From Blautia schinkii DSM 10518 (GTDB lineage Bacteria > Bacillota > Clostridia > Lachnospirales > Lachnospiraceae): 64,000 nucleotides of DNA. A model generated the notes under the pieces. It had not been told where the DNA came from, did not search any database, and saw only the letters and a list, made by a program, of their open reading frames with translations. Where the stretch lies: positions 124,001 through 188,000 of the forward strand of contig JNKJ01000009.1 in NCBI GenBank assembly GCA_000702025.1, given 5' to 3'. Both the position numbers and the translations under genes were made by a program. Every line of letters starts with the position of its first letter. Position 1 is the first letter of the stretch. Shown piece by piece: positions 25,318 through 33,056 of the stretch.

Positions 25318-25925
25318 AAGTCCAATACTCCTTTGATTTCATCTTCCGCAGGGCGGTCCAGGAAACGTACATTTTCCCTGCTGTACAAAAGGCGGTCGTT
25401 TTCCTCATTTGTCTGTCCGATGACAGCAGCCATAAGTCCGGTACGTTTCAGCTCCTCCGCAAGCCCAGCCCCCGCCGGGATACCGATGAGGATTGCCCCC
25501 TCAGAAAAAAAACGGTAAGGATTGATATCCAGTGCCTCACATACCTCGATGGTCTCCTGACGTATAGGTACCTTGCGCAAATCTGCCCGCAGTCCTACCT
25601 GGGATGCCTCTGCCATCTTCCACAGAGCACTTAAGAATCCGCCCCTGCCCATAGCATAACGTGCGCTGGCTCCTGCCTGACCTGCCATCCTCCACTCCAA
25701 ACTTTCCATGGGAGGCTCGCCCACTCCATAGTCCTGATAAAGGGACATTGCAGATTTTAAAAAGCCTTGGGAAAATTGCTTACTAAGTGCATCATACTTG
25801 TGCTCCGCAACCAGCGCCGTACCCTTAAGCGCCACAGCGCCGGCCACTATCAGCTCATCCCCGGGCTTAAGTCTGCCTGTGATCTCTGCCTGGAGTGCTT
25901 CCATTGCTTCTCTTCCAAGTCTCAT
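25305..25925 (-). CDS. AIR synthase-related protein (HypE/PurM C-terminal-like)
   Basis: The 206-residue protein resembles the C-terminal half of the PurM/HypE ATP-binding superfamily: ELIVAGAVALKGTALVAEHK, AMGRGGFLSALWKMAEASQVGLRADLRKVPI, and SEGAILIGIPAGAGLAEELKR. It lacks the complete N-terminal half of PurM, so it is not the purine biosynthetic enzyme itself. The family is annotated as AIR synthase-related or hydrogenase-maturation-like with uncertain function. It precedes and overlaps trmL. A start at 25923-25925 with AGGAA upstream is well placed. Confidence 0.75.
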   Translation of the reverse strand: MRLGREAMEALQAEITGRLKPGDELIVAGAVALKGTALVAEHKYDALSKQFSQGFLKSAMSLYQDYGVGEPPMESLEWRMAGQAGASARYAMGRGGFLSALWKMAEASQVGLRADLRKVPIRQETIEVCEALDINPYRFFSEGAILIGIPAGAGLAEELKRTGLMAAVIGQTNEENDRLLYSRENVRFLDRPAEDEIKGVLDLWQD

Positions 25926-25956
25926 TGTATATTCCTGCTTTCGTCAATAAGTTCAC

Positions 25957-26070
25957 TTACAAGATAAAAGACAATATACCCGGTACAACCATTGCCAATA
26001 CTAAAATAATCGCGATAACGGCTGTGATGATTTTTCTTTTTTTCGGGTCAAACATACCCATTCCTGCCAT
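25957..26070 (-). CDS. 37-residue single-helix membrane protein
   Basis: A short frame runs from an ATG at 26068-26070 to a TAA at 25957-25959. It encodes MAGMGMFDPKKRK followed by a hydrophobic helix (IITAVIAIILVLAMVVPGILSFIL). GAGGTG lies seven bases upstream. The PKKRK segment before the helix is positive, so the N-terminus is expected to stay inside. The size and pattern match short membrane proteins conserved in many Firmicutes, but I do not know a name. It sits between the radical SAM gene and the AIR-synthase-like gene on the same strand. Confidence 0.7.
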   Translation of the reverse strand: MAGMGMFDPKKRKIITAVIAIILVLAMVVPGILSFIL

Positions 26071-26097
26071 AATTTTCACCTCTTTTGAATCATGCAG

Positions 26098-27816
26098 TTA
26101 AGACAGCGTAATCTTTGTTATTGCCGCGTTGTTTGTGAGCGGGTCCCTTCTGCTGTAGTCAAACAGCAGCACTCTTTTATCACGGAACACCTCAATATGG
26201 GCGGTCTTAGGAATCGCTTCCCTGCGGCGGTACTCCCAGATTTGTTTTTCATAGGGCTTCTGGGAAAGAGCAAAGGCGGGACGGCTCTTTATGTTTTCCC
26301 TGAGATAAAGGTCCAGCATCATACAATCAACTACTTCTTCTGGTGATATTTGTTCATATCCTTCTAAAAACTCCAGAAGAATCTCATATCGCCGCAGCCT
26401 CGAATGTGAAAGGCTGCTATAACCTCTCTCTTCATAAAATATGCCCAACGCCTCATAAAAAGAAAACGCGTCTGTAAAATATGGTTTCAGATATTCCAAT
26501 GTATTTTGGAACTGTCCACTATTATAATACACTTCCACCATACTTTCCACCATTTTCAGCTTTAAAACATCACGGAAAGGCAGCCATTTCGTAGACAACA
26601 CCTCATACGGCTCCTTTTCTTTGTAAATTATACCGTATTCCGCGGCTGTCTCTTTCATAAGAGAACCTTTCAGTACCTTGAGAAATCCAAGCTGAAGCTG
26701 CTGGGGCCGGAGCTCATACACGTCGTTGAAGGAGCGGCGGAAGCTCTCGTAATCCTCATAGGGAAGCCCGGCGATCAAATCCAGATGCTGATGGATATTG
26801 CCGAAGCTCTGTATTTCATTCGCCACTGTGCCAAGCTTCGCAAAGTCCATGGTACGGTGAATGGCACGTATCGTGTCCGTATTTGTGGACTGTACGCCGA
26901 TTTCAAGCTGAATCAGTCCCGGGCGCATGGCCCTCATAAGGGACAGTTCTTCATCCACGAGCAAATCTGCCGAAATCTCAAAATGAAAGTTCGTGATTCC
27001 ATTATCATGTTCCGAAATATACTTCCATATTGCCATAGCATGAGCATGGCGGCAGTTAAAGGTACGGTCCACAAATTTCACCTGCGGAACTTTATGGTCA
27101 AGGAAAAACTGCAGTTCCTTTTCCACCAGCTCCAGGCTTCGGAAACGCAGCTTCTTGTCCACAGACGACAGGCAATAGCTGCAGGAAAAAGGACAGCCAC
27201 GGCTGCTTTCATAATATATGATGCGGTTATGGAAATCCTCCAGGTTTTCATATACAAAGGGAATAGTGCTTAAATCCATAATCTCCCGCCATCCGTTATG
27301 TCGGATCTGTTCACCGTCCCGGTAGGCAATGCCCTTTATATGGGACAATCCAGCGGAAGAACTCTGCTGACATGGCTCATGCTCGTGAGTATCAGGGGGC
27401 ATAATATCACCCCGGCTTCGTCGCTCCCCCTCCACATAATAACGCACAAGCTCCAAAAAGGTCTGCTCTCCTTCCCCCACCATCACTCCGGTAAAGAACG
27501 GATTCTCCTCCAGAAAGGCCTCCGCATCAAAGGAAACTTCCGGGCCGCCCGCCCACAGGGCCGCTCCCGGAAGAATTTTCGCCAGGTCACACATCAGCTC
27601 CCTGACGTAAGAAATATTCCAGATATAACAGGACACGCACACAACGTCCGGCTTTTGGAGATAGATATCCCTGAGGATATCATCCTTTAGCTGGTTGATC
27701 GTATATTCGCGGACAACGATATTCTGCGCGTATTCCCGGGCGTACGCTCTTAAGCTGTACACCGCAAGATTGGAATGAATGTATTTGGCATTACATGCTG
27801 CTAATAATATTTTCAT
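26098..27816 (-). CDS. B12-binding-domain radical SAM protein, DUF4080 type
   Basis: The roughly 572-residue protein has an N-terminal cobalamin-binding-like domain (residues 1-130), a radical SAM core with the [4Fe-4S] motif C208-x3-C212-x2-C215 (CPFSCSYCLSS), the strand LIAGLPYEDYESF, and a C-terminal segment typical of DUF4080 (KWLPFRDVLKLKMVESMVEVYYNSGQF). The reaction is unknown; related proteins are methyltransferases or C-C bond-forming enzymes. The start at 27814-27816 (MKILLAACNAKY) follows GGAG by six bases; an in-frame start at 27888 lies inside feoB and is rejected. It follows feoB closely on the same strand. Confidence 0.85.
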   Translation of the reverse strand: MKILLAACNAKYIHSNLAVYSLRAYAREYAQNIVVREYTINQLKDDILRDIYLQKPDVVCVSCYIWNISYVRELMCDLAKILPGAALWAGGPEVSFDAEAFLEENPFFTGVMVGEGEQTFLELVRYYVEGERRSRGDIMPPDTHEHEPCQQSSSAGLSHIKGIAYRDGEQIRHNGWREIMDLSTIPFVYENLEDFHNRIIYYESSRGCPFSCSYCLSSVDKKLRFRSLELVEKELQFFLDHKVPQVKFVDRTFNCRHAHAMAIWKYISEHDNGITNFHFEISADLLVDEELSLMRAMRPGLIQLEIGVQSTNTDTIRAIHRTMDFAKLGTVANEIQSFGNIHQHLDLIAGLPYEDYESFRRSFNDVYELRPQQLQLGFLKVLKGSLMKETAAEYGIIYKEKEPYEVLSTKWLPFRDVLKLKMVESMVEVYYNSGQFQNTLEYLKPYFTDAFSFYEALGIFYEERGYSSLSHSRLRRYEILLEFLEGYEQISPEEVVDCMMLDLYLRENIKSRPAFALSQKPYEKQIWEYRRREAIPKTAHIEVFRDKRVLLFDYSRRDPLTNNAAITKITLS

Positions 27817-27841
27817 CTCTGCTCCATTATTCTTATATATT

Positions 27842-29839
27842 CTATACGATAAGGCTTCCCACCTGGAACACCACCACTGCGGCGACATAGGCCAAAAGGA
27901 GCTGGAACACCACTAGCTTCAAGGTAAACGCCCAGGAATTGCTTTCCTTTTTGATGGTGGCTATGGTAGCCATGCACGGCGTGTAGAGCAGGCAGAATAC
28001 CATAAGTGCATACGCATTGACCGCGCCAAAGCCAAACTGGCCCAGAGCCGTGCTCATCCCTGTCATACCTGCCGCGGAATTAATATTGGAAATTCCGAAG
28101 AGCACGGCCATACTGGAAACCACGACCTCTTTTGCGGAAAGTCCGGCAATGAGGGCCACAGCCACCTGCCACAATCCCAATCCGGCCGGAGCAAGCACCG
28201 GTTCCAGCCAATGGCCGAGAACCGCGCCAAAGCTCTGCTGCACGTCCGTCACCATTCCGTGAATGCCGAAATTTAAAATAAACCAAATTACAATAGAAGC
28301 CACAAAAATAGTCGTTCCCGCTTTGCTGAGATAATCCTTTACCTTTTCCCACACATAAATGGCAATGGTGCGGGCATTTGGCATCTTATACTCCGGCAGC
28401 TCCATCAAAAGACTTCCCGCACTCTCTCCCCGCTTGATTTTCCCGAGGATCATAGCCAGCACGATTGCCACCAAGAGTCCTAATACATAGAGCGAAAATG
28501 CGGCAATGGCTGCGTGCTGAGGAAAAAACATCGAGGAAAACAGCACATAAATCGGAAGCCTTGCCGAACAGGACATAAAAGGCGTCAGAATCATAGTCCG
28601 CCTCCTGTCCGCCTCTTTTTCCAGGGTACGTGTAGCCATCACTGCCGGAACCGTACAGCCAAAGCCTAAAACCATGGGCAGAAAAGCTTTGCCTGAAAGT
28701 CCCACGCGCCCCATAATACCGTCCATCACATAGGCTACCCTGGCCATATATCCGCTATCCTCAAGGATTCCAAGAGCCAGGAACAGGATAAAGATGTTCG
28801 GCAGAAAGGTGAGGATTCCTCCCACTCCTGCGATCACGCCGTCCACCACCAGGGAAATCACCCAATCCGAAGCGTTCAGTCCTGCGAGAAAGGCGCCGGC
28901 ACCATTCAGCAGCATGTCCAGACCTACCTCGAATACACCTTTCAGGGCATCACCAATCGTAAAGGTTAGAAAGAATACAAAGGCCATGATACCAAGAAAC
29001 ACCGGCACACCCCAGAAGGGATGGGTAAGCAAGGTGTCCACTTTATCGGTCTTGCCCTCCTTTGAAGAATCCTTATAGAAAAGGACCTCCTCCACCACTT
29101 CCTCTATGTAATCATATTTTTGGTTAATGATTTCTTTTTCATAACTGCGGTCAAGTATATCCGGGGCATCCAGGGAATATTCCTCCAAAGTTTCCTCATC
29201 CGCTTCCAGAAGCTTTACGGCAGTCCAGCGCAGGTAGCGGAGGTCTGGATATTTTTCATGAAGTCTTTGCTCGACGGATGATATCTTCTGCTCCAGGCTG
29301 TCGGAATAGACGACTACCTTTTCCTCCACATCCTCTTCATAATGATGCTTCACTGCATGGAGAAGTACATTGAGGCCCATACGCTTTCTGGCAGAAACAG
29401 GCACTACAGGGATATGACCCAGCATCTCAGGCAAGCGGTGGTTGTCAATTTCCATGCCTCTTTCCTTCACCACATCCATCATATTCATGGCGAGAATGAC
29501 CGGCTTGCCCAACTCCAGTAGCTGCATGGTGAGATACAGATTACGTTCCAGGGAGGATGCATCTACCACATTCACGATCACGTCGATATTATCCTCCATC
29601 ACGCACCTGCGGGAAACCTTCTCCTCAATGGAATACGAGGTTAAGCTATAAATACCAGGCAGGTCCACAAGATTAATCTTCTGGCCTTTATAAGAGGTAT
29701 AACCCTCTTTTTTCTCGACCGTCACACCCGGCCAGTTGGCAACCTTAAGGTTCGCGCCTGTGAGCGCATTAAAAAGTGTCGTTTTTCCGCAGTTGGGATT
29801 TCCTACAAAAGCAACCTGTATGATATGTTCATTTTTCAT
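27842..29839 (-). CDS. feoB: Ferrous iron transporter FeoB
   Basis: The roughly 665-residue protein has an N-terminal GTPase domain (G1 GNPNCGKTTLFN, G2 NWPGVTVEKKEG, G3 DLPGIYSL, G4 NMMD) and a C-terminal membrane domain with two Gate segments and a conserved cysteine-containing helix (GFGCTVPAVMATRTLE). It imports Fe2+ across the cytoplasmic membrane. The start is placed at ATG 29837-29839, six bases after GGAGG within the feoA end; a second in-frame ATG lies three bases earlier. feoA overlaps by 11 bases. Iron control elements could not be found by eye. Confidence 0.96.
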   Translation of the reverse strand: MKNEHIIQVAFVGNPNCGKTTLFNALTGANLKVANWPGVTVEKKEGYTSYKGQKINLVDLPGIYSLTSYSIEEKVSRRCVMEDNIDVIVNVVDASSLERNLYLTMQLLELGKPVILAMNMMDVVKERGMEIDNHRLPEMLGHIPVVPVSARKRMGLNVLLHAVKHHYEEDVEEKVVVYSDSLEQKISSVEQRLHEKYPDLRYLRWTAVKLLEADEETLEEYSLDAPDILDRSYEKEIINQKYDYIEEVVEEVLFYKDSSKEGKTDKVDTLLTHPFWGVPVFLGIMAFVFFLTFTIGDALKGVFEVGLDMLLNGAGAFLAGLNASDWVISLVVDGVIAGVGGILTFLPNIFILFLALGILEDSGYMARVAYVMDGIMGRVGLSGKAFLPMVLGFGCTVPAVMATRTLEKEADRRRTMILTPFMSCSARLPIYVLFSSMFFPQHAAIAAFSLYVLGLLVAIVLAMILGKIKRGESAGSLLMELPEYKMPNARTIAIYVWEKVKDYLSKAGTTIFVASIVIWFILNFGIHGMVTDVQQSFGAVLGHWLEPVLAPAGLGLWQVAVALIAGLSAKEVVVSSMAVLFGISNINSAAGMTGMSTALGQFGFGAVNAYALMVFCLLYTPCMATIATIKKESNSWAFTLKLVVFQLLLAYVAAVVVFQVGSLIV

Positions 29840-30059
29840 CATAATCCTCCACCACAATTCCTTCTGCAATATCCCGTCCTATGGCCCAGCGGGTGCCGCG
29901 TACACGGATGATAGTAGAACCACTTTTTTTCTGATTAAGTACCAAGACCCGCGTGCCTGTGAGGATTCCCAAAGCTTCGAGACGGCGCTGTACATTTTCC
30001 TTCTCTTCAATATTTCTGACCTGATACCACTTACCCTTTTGCGTATTCAAAAGTGTCAT
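29829..30059 (-). CDS. feoA: Ferrous iron transport protein FeoA
   Basis: The 76-residue SH3-like protein has the FeoA pattern: KGKWYQVRNIEEKENVQRRLEALGILTGTRVLVLNQKKSG, a strand pair ending in GTRWAIGRDIAEGIVVE. FeoA assists FeoB-mediated Fe2+ uptake and is encoded just ahead of feoB. AAGGAGG precedes the ATG by six bases. Confidence 0.92.
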   Translation of the reverse strand: MTLLNTQKGKWYQVRNIEEKENVQRRLEALGILTGTRVLVLNQKKSGSTIIRVRGTRWAIGRDIAEGIVVEDYDEK

Positions 30060-30213
30060 ATGTGCCTCCTTGATTTTCCTTTTGCAGTGGGGTGAAATTG
30101 TACGAATACTTTATTTCTTGTAAGTAGAGAATATATACTCGCTGCTGCAAAAGTTAATTGCGTCTAAGTTTATTATATTCCCGTGTAGGAGGACTGTCAA
30201 CGGGGATTTTCAT

Positions 30214-30462
30214 GGGACCCCTGGAAAGGTTCGTGAACGGTAAGGAGAAGGAACTGGGGGCGGAGTTTGGTCCTGAGGAGGCAGTTGCACGCTTCCCTTC
30301 AACTAATTGCCAACTGCGACTAAGGCTCTCACGAAGAGCGTTCGAGCCTAAGTCTCCGTAGGCAATGGATTTTCAGGCGCGCTTACGCAAAACTGCCTCC
30401 TCAGGACCAAACTCCGCCCCCAGTTCCTTCTCCTTACCTTCCTCCGCGTTTCCGTCCCCTTC
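30214..30462 (+). repeat. Large-hairpin repeat element, copy 1
   Basis: A perfect 48-bp inverted repeat (30239-30286 and 30391-30438) encloses a 104-base core. The core folds further: ATTGCC (30306-30311) pairs with GGCAAT (30361-30366), AGGCTC (30323-30328) with GAGCCT (30344-30349), leaving AACTGCGACTAA and TAAGTCTCCGTA on the two sides of an internal loop. Outer flanks GGAAAGG..TGAACGG and ..CCGTCCCC also pair loosely. Two other copies keep these loops while helices change in a paired way. Confidence 0.85.
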
Positions 30463-30473
30463 AAATATGGCTT

Positions 30474-30560
30474 GTTGCTTTCGCCGGAAGTTGTACCCCA
30501 CGGGAAGTTGTGCTTTCGCCGGAAGGTGTGCTTCCATGGGAAGTTGTGCTTTCGCAGCAG
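30474..30560. repeat. Short repeats between the two hairpin elements
   Basis: The motif GGAAGTTGTGCTTTCGCCGGAAG or close variants recurs about three times (with GTTGCTTTCGCCGGAAG earlier in the run). It lies between the inverted copies 1 and 2. Confidence 0.65.
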
Positions 30561-30663
30561 TCATTCTCTAACCATCTTCCACTTTTTCTCCAAAGGCAAT
30601 ATACTTCCGATGCGATGTATTGCTCGCAAGGGAGAGCTCTTCCAGAGAAAGCGACAGCCTTTA

Positions 30664-31076
30664 GGAAGGGGTGGAAACGTAGTGGAAGGTGAGCAGAAGG
30701 AGATTCGGCGCGGGGCTTGGTCCACGGATGGCCGATTTGCGTAAGCGCGCCTGAAAATCCAGCGGTTACGGAGACTTAGTGTACTGACCCACTTATATCT
30801 GGAGAAAATCCGTAGGATAATTTCCCATCGGCAAGGCGGCTGAATGAGTCGATGCGGTGGCATCGGCGATTGAAGCCAACGCTGTCCGATGGAAAATTAG
30901 ACAAGGAGTTTCTCCAGATATAAGTGGGTCAGTGCACTCAGCCGCGAACGCTCTTCGTGAGCGGCTTAGTCGCAGTTACCGATTAGTTGAAGGGAAGCGT
31001 GCATCGGCTATCCGTGGACCAAGCCCCGCGCCGAATCTCCTTCTGCTCACCGTTCAACACCTTTCCGGGGTACCCC
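30664..31076 (-). repeat. Large-hairpin repeat element, copy 2, interrupted
   Basis: The element is in opposite orientation to copy 1. Its 49-bp arms (30688-30736 and 31003-31051) pair with a single mismatch. Read on the minus strand, the core carries the same AACTGCGACTAA and TAAGTCTCCGTA loops, with the inner helix now AGCCGC/GCGGCT and the outer one ATCGGT/ACCGCT (one mismatch). A 157-bp element has inserted at 30780-30936 into the apical part. Confidence 0.85.
30780..30936. mobile_element. 157-bp MITE-like element with 32-bp terminal inverted repeats
   Basis: The element begins TGTACTGACCCACTTATATC and ends with the matching inverted sequence; the terminal repeats (30780-30811 and 30905-30936) are 32 bp with two mismatches, and the outermost bases are TG and CA. 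It sits inside hairpin copy 2. CTTAG and CTCAG at the borders could be an imperfect 5-bp target duplication. It has no coding capacity. The internal sequence contains small hairpins related to 39161-39230. Confidence 0.75.
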
Positions 31077-31166
31077 TTCCCCACTTGTTTTTTTCGTTCT
31101 CATGGATTACAATAATATATAGTGTAACTGAATTAATATTTTCCAGTAATAAGTCAGGAGTTTGAT

Positions 31167-31847
31167 ATGAACAGACAAGAATCTTTAGAGTTTTTTAAAT
31201 CTTTTCCTTTTTGGGAGCATATGACAGCAGGGGAGCAAGAACTGCTTCTTTCTAATACAAGAGAGCTTCATTATGAGGCCGGCAAGGCAGTACAGACAGG
31301 GGAATGCCATTGTTTGGGGACTTTGTTTCTGCTCAAGGGGATTCTCCGTGTTTATCTGCTCTCTGCCCAGGGGAAGGAGGCCACGCTTTATCGCCTGAGG
31401 GACGGTGATATCTGCACTCTTTCCGGGTCCTGTGTGCTGTCTGCCATTACCTTTGACGTGCAGATTGACGCGGAGACGGACTGCGATGTCCTGCTGCTTC
31501 CGGCGGCGATTTTTTCTAAGCTTATGGAGCAGAATATTTATGTGGAAAATTTCTTTTATAAGATGACTACCGAGCATTTTTCCGATGTGATCTCCGGGAT
31601 TGAGCGTACCTTTTTCCTCAGTCTGCCGCAGAGGATTGCCGCATTTCTGCTGGATGAATCCGCGGAAGCAGGCTCGGAAAATCTTACCATTACACAAGAA
31701 AACCTGGCACGTTCCATCGGAAGTGCCAGGGAGGCTGTAAGCCGTGCCCTCAAGCAGCTAAGCCAGGAGGGCTGTATTGAATTGTCCCGGGGAGGTATCT
31801 GTCTCCGGGACAAGAGTAAGCTTTATCAGATGCTGAATACTTTCTAA
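31167..31847 (+). CDS. Crp/Fnr family transcriptional regulator
   Basis: The 226-residue protein has an N-terminal cyclic-nucleotide-binding-type beta-roll (residues 25-110, e.g. GTLFLLKGILRVYLLSAQGKEATLYRLRDGDICTLSG) and a C-terminal winged helix-turn-helix (LTITQENLARSIGSAREAVSRALKQLSQEGCIELSRGGICL). The pattern of cysteines is not the four-cysteine set of Fnr, so it is a Crp/Fnr relative with an unknown signal. AGGAG lies ahead of the ATG. It is convergent with the trxA gene; its upstream flank is the repeat-rich gap. Confidence 0.9.
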   Translation: MNRQESLEFFKSFPFWEHMTAGEQELLLSNTRELHYEAGKAVQTGECHCLGTLFLLKGILRVYLLSAQGKEATLYRLRDGDICTLSGSCVLSAITFDVQIDAETDCDVLLLPAAIFSKLMEQNIYVENFFYKMTTEHFSDVISGIERTFFLSLPQRIAAFLLDESAEAGSENLTITQENLARSIGSAREAVSRALKQLSQEGCIELSRGGICLRDKSKLYQMLNTF

Positions 31848-31855
31848 GATATTGT

Positions 31856-31883
31856 TAACAGTTCAGGAAAGCATGAACTGTTA
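31856..31883. terminator. 10-bp hairpin between convergent crp-like and trxA genes
   Basis: TAACAGTTCA (31856-31865) and TGAACTGTTA (31874-31883) pair perfectly with an eight-base loop. No strong U-tract follows. It lies between convergent stop codons and may end both transcripts. Confidence 0.6.
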
Positions 31884-31890
31884 CAAGATA

Positions 31891-32193
31891 TCAGCCTTCA
31901 AGAAGCTTAACCAGGGTATCTTTGGGAGTCAGACCCACGAGGCGTTTGACTTCCTGGCCCCCTTTAAATACGAGCAGGGTGGGAATGCTCATCACCTGAA
32001 ACTGCTGTGCCAGGGCGGGCTGCTCATCCACATCTACTTTACCCACTGCATAACCTTGCTCTGCCAGCTCTTCGATGATCGGTCCCTGACGTCTGCATGG
32101 TCCGCACCAGGTTGCCCAAAAGTCCACGAGTACCGGTTTCTCTGATTTTAATACCTCTGCTTCAAAATTTTCTGCTGTTAATACTTTTGCCAT
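31891..32193 (-). CDS. trxA: Thioredoxin
   Basis: The 100-residue protein is a classic thioredoxin: active site WATWCGPCRRQ near residue 28-38, FWATWC strand, cis-Pro loop VMSIPTLLVFKGG, and full length. It reduces disulfides in cytosolic proteins. The start follows AAAGGAGA. A flavin reductase of the thioredoxin-reductase family lies 860 bp away on the same strand, with an amidase gene between. Confidence 0.96.
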   Translation of the reverse strand: MAKVLTAENFEAEVLKSEKPVLVDFWATWCGPCRRQGPIIEELAEQGYAVGKVDVDEQPALAQQFQVMSIPTLLVFKGGQEVKRLVGLTPKDTLVKLLEG

Positions 32194-32293
32194 GATGATT
32201 TCTCCTTTTCCATTCGGTTTTCATTTTATTCAAGTATACTCCCGCCTTTTGAGATGGGAATTTTACCTACTTACAAGATAATATTCAGTTTAT

Positions 32294-33022
32294 TCATTTA
32301 AAATATGCATCAATACCGTCGGCAATGCCTTTCACCATCTTTTTCTGGTAGGAAGCCTTTGCCATATTCAGGTCCTCTGTGCGGTTGCTCATAAAGCCCA
32401 TTTCCACAATCGTCACCGGTATAGTGCTCCAATTGATGCCGCTCATATCGTTGGTGTAAATGATGCTGCGCTTCTTGGCTCCGGTGGCTTTACAGAAGCT
32501 GTTGAGTACTTTGGTGGAAAGCTTCTGGCTGTTTTTCACGACCGCCTTTTTCATGTAGGGGTTGTTGGATGCAGGTGCCATGGTCAGCGCGCCATATACA
32601 GAGGAATTGTCATCCCCATTAGCGTGGATACGCACCAATATGTCTGCTCCGGCCTTAGCGCTTCGCTGTGCGCGTTGCTTATTGCTAAGATTGATATTAT
32701 GCTTGCGCCGCACCATGTAAACAGCATAACCGCGTTTCTTTAGTTCTTTTTCCAGCTTCTTGGCAATAGTAAGGTTGAGCTCGTATTCATTGAGCTTTGA
32801 CCAGCGTCCATAGGTGCCGGAGGATACCTTTTGTTTGTAAATGCGTGACCCCGGACCAATCGGCTCCCGGCCTGTATTCTGGCGGAGCTGGTGTCCGGCA
32901 TCAATCGCAATTTTGTGCTTCACGGGCTTCTTGGTAGCGTAAACAGCCGTGGCACTTCCAAACGCCATCAGTACTGCCAGGAAAGCCGCCAGGGCCCTTT
33001 TCAAATACCATTTCTTTTTCAT
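32294..33022 (-). CDS. Secreted N-acetylmuramoyl-L-alanine amidase (Amidase_3)
   Basis: The 242-residue protein has a signal peptide (MKKKWYLKRALAAFLAVLMA, cut near VYA-TKK) and a single Amidase_3 domain: IAIDAGHQL (zinc His), NEYELNLTIA (zinc Glu), VRIHANGD (zinc His) and a late TIVEMGFMSN (catalytic Glu). It cleaves the lactyl-peptide bond of peptidoglycan outside the cell. The start at 33020-33022 follows AAGGAAG; a longer frame from 33256 runs through the reductase gene region and has no signal peptide. It has no wall-binding repeat, and lies between trxA and the reductase. Confidence 0.88.
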   Translation of the reverse strand: MKKKWYLKRALAAFLAVLMAFGSATAVYATKKPVKHKIAIDAGHQLRQNTGREPIGPGSRIYKQKVSSGTYGRWSKLNEYELNLTIAKKLEKELKKRGYAVYMVRRKHNINLSNKQRAQRSAKAGADILVRIHANGDDNSSVYGALTMAPASNNPYMKKAVVKNSQKLSTKVLNSFCKATGAKKRSIIYTNDMSGINWSTIPVTIVEMGFMSNRTEDLNMAKASYQKKMVKGIADGIDAYFK

Positions 33023-33056
33023 CGTATTCTTCCTTCGCCTCCTTCGCGTGTGCTGC

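Larger units (their letters stand above)
30060..31166. other. 1.1-kb gene-free region with inverted repeats and a miniature element
   Basis: No gene is supported. It holds two copies of a large-hairpin element (30214-30462 and 30664-31076), a set of short tandem repeats between them, and a 157-bp terminal-inverted-repeat element nested in the second copy. It lies between feoA (leftward) and a Crp/Fnr gene (rightward). Confidence 0.8.

Noticed and set aside
30158..30571. Two short plus-strand frames in the hairpin region
   Set aside because: They follow the palindromic element and have no ribosome site or known domain.
30780..30936. Complete insertion sequence
   Set aside because: Only 157 bp with no transposase; called MITE-like instead.
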